Shown here one piece after another: positions 25,312 to 33,900 of a DNA stretch of 64,000 nt. The notes below the pieces were generated by a model. The model did not search any database and was not told where the DNA came from. It worked only from the letters and a program-made list of their open reading frames with translations. A program made the translations under genes and the position numbers. Each line of letters begins with the position of its first letter. Position 1 is the stretch's first letter. This DNA is from CAZKWG01 sp964615375 (GTDB taxonomy: Bacteria > Myxococcota_A > UBA796 > CAZKWG01). Location: assembly GCA_964615375.1 (NCBI GenBank), contig CAZTOW010000027.1, positions 72,069-136,068 on the forward strand, read 5' to 3'.

Positions 25312-26849
25312 GCCGCTTCTTCAACACCGAGGGCCCCTGCCGGCCGGAGCGCCACTACATGCTCCCGCCCGAGGCCCGCGCGGGCGGCATCCGGCGCCTG
25401 GTGGAGCAGGAGCGGTACTTCATCCTGCACGCCCCGCGCCAGACAGGGAAGACGACCACCCTGCTGGCGCTGCTGGACGAGCTGCGCGGGCAGGGCGTGA
25501 TCGCGCTGCGCGCCAGCCTGCTGACCAGCCGGGGAACGCCCGCGGTGGAGGCGGCGGAGCCCTTGTGGCTCACGGCCATCGAGGACGCGGCGGACTCCTT
25601 GCCGATGTCGGAGCGCCCCCCCGATCACCGGCGCTTCCTGGACCGCGCTCCCGGATCGCGCCTCCAAGGCTGGCTCTCCGCCTGGGCGCAGGCCGTGACG
25701 CGGCCGATCGTGCTGGTCCTGGACGAGGCGGACTCGGTGCAGGGCGAGGCGATGCTCAGCCTGCTCGCGCAGCTCCGGAACGGCTACGAGATCCGCGGCC
25801 CGGGGCGCTTCCCGGTCTCGATCGCGCTGGTCGGGCTGCGCAACCTCCGCGACTACGTCACCGGAGAGCGGGGCCGCTCGCTGACGCCGGGCTCGCCCTT
25901 CAACGTGATCACCTCGGTGACCCTGCGGAATTTCACGCGGGACGAGGTCGCCGCCCTCTACGGCCAGCACAGCGCGGACACCGGGCAGGTCTTCGAGCGG
26001 GAGGCCGTCGACGCGGCGTTTACCTGGACCGAGGGGCAGCCTTACCTGGTCTGCGCGCTGGCGGCGGTGGCGACCGAGGAGCTGGTCCCCGACCGGGCGC
26101 GGCCCGTCACGGCGTTGGACATCGAGCGCGCCCGCGAGCGGCTGATCCGCGACCGCGTGACCCACCTGGACAACCTGGCCGAGCGCATCAAGGAGGAGCG
26201 GGTCGCCCGCGTGCTGACGCCCATCCTGCTGGGCGCGCCGACGTACACGGTGGACACAGGCTCGGATGACTTCCGCTACTGCGTGGACCTGGGGCTGGTG
26301 CGGGCGCAGCCGGAGATCGGCATCTCCAACCCCTGGTATCGCGAGGTGCTCCTGCGCGCGCTGGGCGAGGCCCGGCAGGTGGACGCCCCGACCCGGAGCT
26401 GGGTCCGCGAGGGTCGGCTGGACGTCGCCGGGCTCATCGACGCCTTCCTGGAGTGGTGGCCCCAGCACGCCGAGGTGCTGCGGGAGCGCGACCAGAGCCC
26501 CTACCGCGAGGCGGTCCCGCACATCGTGTTCCTGGCCTTCCTCCAGCGCGTGGTCAACGGCGGGGGCTCGGTGCAGCGGGAGTTCGCGCTGGGTCGCGGA
26601 AGGGTGGACGTTCTGGTGAGCTACGGGGCGGAGCGGCACGTCATCGAGCTCAAGCGGGTCACCTCGCGAGACGCCTTGGAGCGCGTGCTGGAGGACGCGG
26701 CGCGGCAGACCACGGACTACGCCGCTCCCCTCGGGCTCCGCGAGGCCTGGATCCTCGTCTTCGACGAGCGGGACCGCCCCTGGCGCGAGCGCCTCTGGCG
26801 GGAGGAGCGGGAGCGGGACGGGCTGCGCCTGCACCTGCGCGGCGCTTAG
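25308..26849 (+). CDS. AAA-type ATPase with C-terminal PD-(D/E)XK nuclease-like domain
   Basis: 513 residues. The ATPase half carries Walker A (HAPRQTGKTTT) and Walker B (IVLVLDEAD). The family-typical middle (LRNFTRDEVAALYGQH, FTWTEGQPYLVCAL) follows. The C-terminal domain ends in a PD-(D/E)XK core: GRGRVDVLVSYGAERHVIEL followed by K, with Asp and E-x-K in place. Related 'AAA-like plus nuclease' proteins occur in many copies in some bacterial genomes and their role is unsettled. The gene fits exactly between two 22-bp direct repeats. Its TAG overlaps the TAA of the convergent deacetylase gene. Confidence 0.88.
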   Translation: MSRFFNTEGPCRPERHYMLPPEARAGGIRRLVEQERYFILHAPRQTGKTTTLLALLDELRGQGVIALRASLLTSRGTPAVEAAEPLWLTAIEDAADSLPMSERPPDHRRFLDRAPGSRLQGWLSAWAQAVTRPIVLVLDEADSVQGEAMLSLLAQLRNGYEIRGPGRFPVSIALVGLRNLRDYVTGERGRSLTPGSPFNVITSVTLRNFTRDEVAALYGQHSADTGQVFEREAVDAAFTWTEGQPYLVCALAAVATEELVPDRARPVTALDIERARERLIRDRVTHLDNLAERIKEERVARVLTPILLGAPTYTVDTGSDDFRYCVDLGLVRAQPEIGISNPWYREVLLRALGEARQVDAPTRSWVREGRLDVAGLIDAFLEWWPQHAEVLRERDQSPYREAVPHIVFLAFLQRVVNGGGSVQREFALGRGRVDVLVSYGAERHVIELKRVTSRDALERVLEDAARQTTDYAAPLGLREAWILVFDERDRPWRERLWREERERDGLRLHLRGA

Positions 26850-27601
26850 CCGAGCTGTCTCCAGGAGATCCGCTCCACGGCGAGCCCGCGATCCCAGGGG
26901 TCGGCGAGCCAGCGGAGCTCGTCCGCGTAGGCGGGGTTCGCCGGGTTGCCGGGGTGGGCCATGACCTCGATCACGCCGCCGGGCAGGCGACCGCGGTCCA
27001 GGAGCTGGCGCAGCACGCTCACGCTCAGGAGGTGGTCGGGGCAGAGCAGGGGCGGGCTCCCGCGGCGGAGGGTCGCGGTGAAGCGGGCGGCGCGCAGGCG
27101 CTGGAGCAGGCGGCGGGCGGGGTCGGCCTGGGGGCGAAAGCCGCTCATCGTGCGCACGCGGTGGATCCCGCTCTGGGCGGCCACCCGGCGCAGGGCGCCG
27201 AGCAGAACGGGGCGCCAGTGGAGGTGCTGGTGGGTGTCGAGGTGGGTGGGCTCCAGGCCGGCGGCGCGGGCGCGGGCGAGCTGGGCGCTCCACTCCTGGA
27301 CGATGGCGTCCTGGTGGTGGGGCCGCGCGTGGAGGGCCGCGGGGCCGAGCCGGCGATCCGGGAGGAGTTCTACTAGATTACCTAGTTCTGTCAGCGGCTC
27401 CCCCTCGCTGAGGTTCAGGTGCAGGCCGACGTCGGGCTCGCGCAGGCCCCGCAGCGCGCGCGCGGCGCCGTCGAACGCGGGGCCGTTGGCCAGGAGGCTG
27501 GCTGAGCCGCACCAGCCGCGCTGGAGGGACTCGAGGATGGCCTCGTTGACGGCCTCGGACAGGCCGAGATCGTCGGCGTTGATCAGGAGCCGCGCGCTCA
27601 G
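26846..27601 (-). CDS. YdjC/ChbG-type carbohydrate deacetylase with likely CTG start
   Basis: 251 residues if translation starts at the CTG at 27601, which overlaps the upstream GNAT stop as CTGA and has GGCGAGGG upstream. No in-frame ATG, GTG or TTG occurs nearby, so most callers would truncate the gene to 27184. Family motifs are clear: LLINADDLGLS (metal-binding Asp), DVGLHLNLSEG (His) and PTHLDTHQHLHWRP (His pair). Members remove N- or O-acyl groups from sugars. The terminal codons (ISWRQLG) come from the right copy of the 22-bp repeat. The CTG start is inferred; the frame is certain. Confidence 0.8.
   Translation of the reverse strand: MSARLLINADDLGLSEAVNEAILESLQRGWCGSASLLANGPAFDGAARALRGLREPDVGLHLNLSEGEPLTELGNLVELLPDRRLGPAALHARPHHQDAIVQEWSAQLARARAAGLEPTHLDTHQHLHWRPVLLGALRRVAAQSGIHRVRTMSGFRPQADPARRLLQRLRAARFTATLRRGSPPLLCPDHLLSVSVLRQLLDRGRLPGGVIEVMAHPGNPANPAYADELRWLADPWDRGLAVERISWRQLG
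26852..26873 (+). repeat. Right copy of 22-bp exact direct repeat
   Basis: Identical to 25266-25287. It begins 2 nt after the AAA-nuclease stop and forms the 3' end of the deacetylase gene. Confidence 0.9.
27372..27386. other. Dispersed 15-bp interrupted palindrome, copy 3
   Basis: ACTAG-ATTAC-CTAGT, with perfect arms. It lies inside the deacetylase gene, where it is read as the codons CTA GGT AAT CTA GTA. Confidence 0.75.
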
Positions 27602-28200
27602 CGGGCGCCCTCGCCCACGTCGCTCGGGGTGAGCACCTTGGCCAGGAAGAGGCGGCGGTCGGTCGTCACCATGCCGTCGTTGCGGCGGCTGGGGACCTCC
27701 ATGTACACGCCCATGTCGTCGAAGCCGAGCGAGAGGTACATCTCGTAGCTGGCGTTGCGCGTGGCGCTGGTGCGCAGGGCGACGTGGGTGAAGCGGCGCC
27801 GATCGACCAGCTCCAGGCGGAGCTGCACGAGCTGACGGCCCAGGCCGCGCCCCCGGTACCCATCGAGGGTGCCCAGCTCGGCGAGGTAGAAGGTGTGCTG
27901 GACCGGCAGCAGGCCGCGGAGCTCGCGCGCCACGTCCGGGCGCGAGGCGGCCGGCACACCGATGCCGAAGGCCACCACGGTCTCGTCGCCCCGGAGCGCG
28001 AGCAGCGTGATGTTGTCGGGCACCTGCAGAAACTGCTGGAGAACCGCCTCCGCCTCATCGGGCGAGAAGCGCTCGTTGTAGGGCGGCTCCGAGAAGATGT
28101 CCTGGTAGGCGCCGGCGAAGGCGGCGCGATAGGGCAGGGAGTCTTCGGGCCGGAAGAGGCGGACGATGCGGATCCCGTCGGAACGTTCAGCGATGACCAT
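27598..28200 (-). CDS. GNAT-family N-acetyltransferase
   Basis: 200 residues from the ATG at 28200. A longer frame to 28500 would overlap the divergent membrane-protein gene and looks non-coding. The acetyl-CoA binding loop is YRGRGLGRQLVQLRLE, and the strand-helix pair before it is YLAELGTLDG. The N-terminal part (PYNERFSPDEAEAVLQQFL) resembles the region of related acetyltransferases that precedes the cofactor loop. The substrate is unknown. Its TGA is shared with the CTG start of the deacetylase, suggesting co-translation. Confidence 0.8.
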   Translation of the reverse strand: MVIAERSDGIRIVRLFRPEDSLPYRAAFAGAYQDIFSEPPYNERFSPDEAEAVLQQFLQVPDNITLLALRGDETVVAFGIGVPAASRPDVARELRGLLPVQHTFYLAELGTLDGYRGRGLGRQLVQLRLELVDRRRFTHVALRTSATRNASYEMYLSLGFDDMGVYMEVPSRRNDGMVTTDRRLFLAKVLTPSDVGEGAR

Positions 28201-28303
28201 GGCGAGGCCGAGTTTGCCGGAAGGCCGCGGCTGGCGCAAGATCAGCGGGGACAGGCGAGCGCCGGCGAGCACCCCGGAAACGGGCTCCACAACGAGGTAG
28301 ATG

Positions 28304-30091
28304 ATGTCTGAACGCCGAGAGACCGCGAGCGCGCCGCCGGGAGCGAGCGGGGCGCCGTCGTGGGCGCGGGGCGCGTGGGCGCGGGAGCTCGCGGCGCTGG
28401 GGGTGCTGATCGCGGCGCTGGGCCTCCTGGTCTGGCCGGCGCTCCAGGACGGGCGGCGCGGGCTCGGGCAGTTCGACGCGAGCTTCACGCAGCTCGCCAC
28501 CGAGCACCTCCAGGACGTGCTGCTCTCCGGCGCGAGCTGGCGGGACGCGCCGCTGGGCTGGCCGGTGGGCTACGGGACGGCGCACGCGGACTGGCAGGCG
28601 GCCCAGGCGCTGCTGGGCCTGCCGCTCCGGCTCCTGGAGATCGACCCCTCGCGGGCGGCGCTGCTGATCGGGCTGGCGGGCCTGCTGGCGACGGCGTGGG
28701 CGGGGCACCGGCTGGCGGCGGCGCTGCTGGGACCGGGGCCGCACACCTGGCTGGCGGGGGTGCTGCTGGGCTTCGGGACGGTGGCGATGTCCCACCTGCA
28801 CCACGTCAACCTCATCCACCATGAGTTGATGCTGCTGGGGGCGCTGGCGTTGGGGGCGGGGCTCCAGGAGGATCGACCGCGGTGGGCGGGGCTCGGCGCG
28901 GCGGCGCTGATGCTGGGCTTCCACCTCGGGATCTACATGGGCCTGCACGATCTCCTGGCGGGGGCCTCGGTCGCGGGGGCGGCGGCGGCGGCGCGGCTGG
29001 GCTCCGGGCGGAGCTGGCGGGCGGCGGGGCTGGGGGCGGCGCTGGCGGCGATCACGGTCTGGCCGGTGCTGGACTTCTACGGGGACGCCGACGCCTGGCT
29101 GGGGGCCAGCCTGCGCGAGGCGGAGGTGCGGACGGGGGGATGGGACCTCTCCACCTTCTTCACCGCCAACGCCGACGCCTGGCTGCAGGAGCGGCTGCTG
29201 GGGCCGGCGACGACGCGCTTCCCGGGGAACCCGGGCTTCCTGGCCCTCCTGCTGGCCCTGGTCGGGCTTCGGGAGGCGCGCAGGCTGGGGCCGCGCTGGG
29301 CCTGGGGCGCGGTGCTGGGCTTCGGTCTGGTGAGCTTCGCGCTCTCGCTGGGGCCGGAGCTGCGCTGGCGCGGGGAGAGCCTGGGGGTGCCCGGCCCCTA
29401 CGCGCTGGTGGCGAAGCTGAGCGGGCTCAGCGAGCTGCGCGAGCCGAAGCGGCTGAGGCTGCTGGTCTTCATGGCCACGGGTCTGCTCTCGGCGGCGGGC
29501 CTGAAGGTGCTCCTGGCGCGGCTGCCCGGCTGGTCGCGCGCGCCGGCCACGTTGCTGACGCTCGGCGTGGCGCTCGCGGAGACGCCAGCGCCGGGGACGG
29601 TGGACCTGGGCCGCGTCTTCCTCCCCGAGGCCTACCAGGTCATCGACCAGCTCCCCGGCGAGGGCGCGCTGTGGGAGCGCCGGCAGGTGATCGCGGGCCA
29701 GAGCTGCGCCTGCGAGACGGGCACGATGCTGCGGGCGGCGCTGCTGCACCAGCGCCCCCTGGTGGGGGTGAGCTTCGCCCGACAGTGTGACGCGATCGAC
29801 CGGCTGAAGGCGCGCTTCGAAGCCTGGCCCTCACCCTCCGCCGCCGCCGTCCTGGAGGGCGCGGGCGTGGCGCTGGTGCTGGAGCACCCGCCGGTGCTGG
29901 AGCAGACGCCCCCCGGCTGGCAGTGCCAGATCTTCGGCGATCACCGCCTCTGCGCGAGCCTCCAGGGCGCCGCCTGGACCGGCATCGGGCTGGCCCCGCC
30001 CTACACAGGGCTGCCGCTGCAGTCCCCCTGGACGCCGCCGCTGCCGCGCCGGGACCGGGACTTCGGGCGCTACCTGCCGCGGGGAGGCTGA
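28304..30091 (+). CDS. Polytopic membrane protein, GT-C glycosyltransferase-like
   Basis: 595 residues. The second ATG (28304) has GAGG 6 nt upstream; the first is 28301. About ten to twelve hydrophobic helices are followed by an extracytoplasmic C-terminal domain of roughly 170 residues with several Cys. The first loop (GQFDASFTQLATEHLQ) resembles the first loop of GT-C and YfhO-like membrane glycosyltransferases, but I see no conserved acidic pair strong enough to be sure. It might act in surface glycan or lipid modification with the neighbouring glycosyltransferase. It overlaps the convergent Uma2-type gene by 22 nt. Confidence 0.7.
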   Translation: MSERRETASAPPGASGAPSWARGAWARELAALGVLIAALGLLVWPALQDGRRGLGQFDASFTQLATEHLQDVLLSGASWRDAPLGWPVGYGTAHADWQAAQALLGLPLRLLEIDPSRAALLIGLAGLLATAWAGHRLAAALLGPGPHTWLAGVLLGFGTVAMSHLHHVNLIHHELMLLGALALGAGLQEDRPRWAGLGAAALMLGFHLGIYMGLHDLLAGASVAGAAAAARLGSGRSWRAAGLGAALAAITVWPVLDFYGDADAWLGASLREAEVRTGGWDLSTFFTANADAWLQERLLGPATTRFPGNPGFLALLLALVGLREARRLGPRWAWGAVLGFGLVSFALSLGPELRWRGESLGVPGPYALVAKLSGLSELREPKRLRLLVFMATGLLSAAGLKVLLARLPGWSRAPATLLTLGVALAETPAPGTVDLGRVFLPEAYQVIDQLPGEGALWERRQVIAGQSCACETGTMLRAALLHQRPLVGVSFARQCDAIDRLKARFEAWPSPSAAAVLEGAGVALVLEHPPVLEQTPPGWQCQIFGDHRLCASLQGAAWTGIGLAPPYTGLPLQSPWTPPLPRRDRDFGRYLPRGG

Positions 30092-30936
30092 TCGGCGCGG
30101 CGAGCCTCCAGGCTGGCGCGCAGGCTGGCGAGGTCCGGGGCGTCCCAGAGCGCGTCGAGGGTCCAATCGAGCTCGTCTGCCGCCAACCCCTCGAGGAGCG
30201 CGGCGCGAACGTCCGGGCTCTCCGGGAAGCGCCGCGCGAGCTGACGCTCTGCCACGGCGCGAAGCGCCTCTATCTTCCCTTCGATCTTCCCTTCGATCTT
30301 CCCCTCGATCTTCCCCTCGACCTTGCCCTCCGCGTGCCCTTCGTCGCGCACGGCCTCCAGGTCGCGGTAGCCGAAGCGCTGGAGCAGGTTGCGCAGGACC
30401 ACGCCCTCTGCGGCCTCCGCGCTGTAGAGCGCCTCCACCGGGATGGGGTTCTCCAGCACGCCCGGCGCCTCCAGGAGCTCTCCGCCCACGCGGATCACCT
30501 TCGGCCGCCCGCGCTCGTAGACCTCCACCCGCCGCGGACCGTCCAGCCGCACCACCCAGAGGAAGCGTGTGCCCGCGTCCAGGAGCTCCTGGATCTTCGC
30601 CTTCAGCTCCTGGAAATCCTGTCCGGGACCGGCGTACTCGATAGCCAGCGGGGGGGCTGTGCGCTCCCAGTCGTCGTCGCTGCCCTCTTCGCTCATCACG
30701 GCCACGTCCGGGGCGCGCAGCATCCCGGCGTGGGTGCTGACCCCCAGCTCCACGCCGGCGCGCTTCACCTTGGGGTCGCTCCCGACGAGGGCCGCGCCCC
30801 AGGACTGCGCCGCGCTTCCGCCACGCTTCGTCGGCATGACCTCGACGCGGCGGCCCTCGGAGATCTCCACGGGCTCCCCGGAGCGCACCATGTCTGAGGT
30901 CCAACCGGGGGCGGGGCAGTAGATGGGATCAGCCAT
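30070..30936 (-). CDS. Uma2-type PD-(D/E)XK nuclease-like protein with EGKI repeats
   Basis: 288 residues. The nuclease-like core has LRAPDVAVM (Asp), PPLAIEYAG (Glu) and ELKAKIQELLDAGTRFLWVV (Lys), which is the Uma2 arrangement common as multicopy genes in Cyanobacteria and Myxococcota. The C-terminal part contains a highly charged helix of repeated EGK(I/V) units at about residues 205-222 and a helical tail. The biological role of Uma2 proteins is not established. Confidence 0.8.
   Translation of the reverse strand: MADPIYCPAPGWTSDMVRSGEPVEISEGRRVEVMPTKRGGSAAQSWGAALVGSDPKVKRAGVELGVSTHAGMLRAPDVAVMSEEGSDDDWERTAPPLAIEYAGPGQDFQELKAKIQELLDAGTRFLWVVRLDGPRRVEVYERGRPKVIRVGGELLEAPGVLENPIPVEALYSAEAAEGVVLRNLLQRFGYRDLEAVRDEGHAEGKVEGKIEGKIEGKIEGKIEALRAVAERQLARRFPESPDVRAALLEGLAADELDWTLDALWDAPDLASLRASLEARRADQPPRGR
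30271..30333 (-). repeat. 12-nt tandem repeat encoding EGKI units
   Basis: Four to five near-identical 12-nt units (CTTCCCTTCGAT type) inside the Uma2-type gene. In-frame expansion or contraction is expected. Confidence 0.75.
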
Positions 30937-30954
30937 AGATGGATTCTACCCCCG

Positions 30955-33900
30955 TCAGCCCAGGTTGCCCACCACCGCCGAGGGCCAGCCGTCCTCGGGC
31001 TCGGGGAAGCGCTCGGCGGGCGTGAGCGCGGCCAGGTCCACCAGCCGGAGCCCGCGCACGCGGAGGATGGCGCCCTCCGGGCCGTGGACGTCGATGTCGT
31101 AGGCGTCCGTGAGACGCTGGACCATGAGCTCCAGCGGCTCGCCGTCGGGCGGGCTGGACACCAGCCAGACGCCGTCCAGGGACAGGGGCAGCGCGCGCAT
31201 CCCGTCGATGGCCATGTGGTGCAGGGTGGCGCCCTGGATGGCGGCCTCCAGCACCAGCGGGGCGCTGAGCAGGTCCGAGGCCAGGAGCGCGTGCTCGACG
31301 ACGGCGTCGGCCAGCAGGCCCTCGACCGCGACCGCCCCGGCGTCCCGCAGGACCTGGAAGGTCGAGCCTTGGAAGAGCCGCCGGTAGATCTGCGAGCGCC
31401 CGATGGACTCCTCGGGGAAGAAGGCCGGGGGGAGCAGGCTGGGCGGAGGCTGGGGCCCGAGCAGCGCGATGGCGTCGGCGAAGCGCACCAGCTCGCGCGT
31501 GCCCGCCGGCCCGGCGTGCTCGGCGAAGAGGGCGGCGCTGGCCCGATCCGGGCCCTCCCGCTCGGCGCGAAGGACCAGCCGGGCCTCTGACCCGAAGGGG
31601 ACGCGGAGCGGCTGCTCCAGCCTCAGCCCGGCCAGGCCGGAGAACGCGAGCCCGGGGGCCGCGGCCCGCGCCACGGCCGCCAGGAGCTCGACCACGACGG
31701 AGGCGGGCACGAAGGGCACGCCGTCCAGCGAGTGATCGGCCAGCCATGGATCATCGTCGGGGCAGAGCCGGCGCGTGGCCTCGACCATGGCCCCGTCCAC
31801 GTCCATCTGCTCCAGGAGCGGGTGGCCGGAGACCAGGAGCCCCGGCCCCAGGCGCCCGGAGAGCACGCGCTCCCCGGTCGCGCCCGCGGCCACCAGATCC
31901 AGGAGCGTGTCCACCCCTGCTTCTACCGGGAGCGGCTCCGCCCCCGGCGCCTCATCCGAGCGCACGCCGCCGAGCCAGCTCGGGCAGGAGACGTGGAGCG
32001 CCCGCGGGGCGTGCTCGCAGTAGGTCGCGAGGCCCTGAAGCGCCGCCCCCACCTCCACCCGACCGGCCTGCCCGAAGCGACCGGCGAAGCCGCCCACGCT
32101 GAGCAGCCAGCCCTCGGGGCCCAGCCGGCCGTGGAGCGCCGCGGCGCAGGTGACGCGCGGCGCCCAGGCGAGGCCGAAGCTGGAGGGCTCGCGCGAGGAC
32201 AGCGGGTGCGCCTCGCCCATGGGGAGCGCGATCACGGCGCCGTCCAGCGGCCCCCAGGAGCGGGCGACCTCCTCCATCGCCGCGTCCACGGCGGCGGCGT
32301 CGCCCAGATCGGCGCGCACGAAGTGGACCTCCGCCCCGGCCTCGCGCAGGGCCGCCACGTTCAGGCGAGCCTCCTCGGCCATGCGGTAGGGCTCGAGCCC
32401 GCGCAGGATGCGGGTCTCCGAGGGGCGGCGACCACGCGCCCGGAGCGCCCGCTCCACCGCCGCCCGCGCCGCGGCCTCGTCGTAGGGCTTCCGGGCGGGC
32501 GGGGTGCGCGCGACCAGGATGAGCCGGGCCCGGGTGCGCCGCGCCAGCGCGAGGCCGATGCGCAGCCCGATCCCCCGCGTCCCGCCCGCGATCAGCACGG
32601 TCGGCCGCGCCACGGGCCAGGCGGCGGGCGGGGGCGTGGGCTCGACCCCCAGGGCCATGACCTGCCGCGGGCCGCTGCCGCGCCAGACCTCCAGCGCGTC
32701 GTCCCCGCTGGCCAGCTCCTCCATCACCAGCAGGACCACCTCGGCGGGGTCCAGCTCCGGGGCCAGGTCCAGCACCCGCGCGCGGCAGCCCTGCCACTCG
32801 CGGCGCAGCGCCTTGGCCACGCCCGCCCGACCGCCGGAGCGCAGGGCGACCTCGGCCTCCACCGCGTCCGCGCCCGGGCTCCCCAGGCGGGTGAGGCAGA
32901 TCCAGTCGCGCGGCGGGCTCGAGCTGAGGGCGAAGGCCGTCCCGAAGCTGAGGGCCGGATCGTTTCCCGCGTCCAGCACGGCGTCGGGCTGACCCTCCAG
33001 GCGGGCGCCGCGCACCTCCAGCTCGCGCCGGAGCGCGTCGGGCAGGGGGCCGCTCCCCAGGACCTGCACCACCCGCCCCTTGATGGAGCCGAGCGCGCTG
33101 AGCGGCTGAGACACGCGCACCACGCGGCGGACCCGGAAGCTGGCCGGGAGCTCCTCGCGGGCGAGGGTGCCAGGTGCAGGTGGCACCGAGGCGGAGGGGT
33201 GCTCCTCCGAGGGGACCGGACGCGGCGCGGCGCGCGGGGGCAGCGAGCTGGGGCCGGGCGAGGGCTCGGCGCTGAGCGGCAGGGTGGCGTCGAGCGAGGC
33301 GGCCTCCGCGGCCCAGCGGGCGAGGCTGGCCAGGGTGACCGGCTCCTCGAGCTCCGGCGGGGGCGCCCCGAAGCGCGCGCACAGCGAGCCCACGATCCGC
33401 GCCCGCGCGACGTGGTCCAGGCCCAGGTCGCCCTCCAATTCCAGGTTGGGGCGGAGCTCCTCGGGGCGATACCCGGCCTCTGAGGCCACGAGATCCGTGA
33501 CCAGGGCCAGGGCGCGCTCGGGCGAGGCGGGGGTGTTGTGGACCAGGGGCGCGGCGGGCGCCATGGCCCCCGCGGCGCGGACCTGGACCGGCTGCACCGC
33601 CGGGCGCTCGCTGGACTCCTCGAGGGCGAAGAGGCGCTTCAACCCTGGCGGGACCTCCGGGCTCTCCCGCCAGACCGTGCGCGCCTCGTCGACGAGGTGG
33701 GCGACCAGCCGCTCCAGGGGCGGGTCGTCGGCCAGCAGGCCCTCCACGTCCACGTCCAGCTCATAGTGCGCGCACAGGCTCTCCACGAGCCCGAGCGCGT
33801 CGTCAGCGACCAGCCCCAGATCGGCGCTCAGCCGGTGCTCCCGACCCGGAGAGGTGGCGGTCTCGTCCCGGCGGGCGACCAGGAGGAGCAGGTCGTTCAT

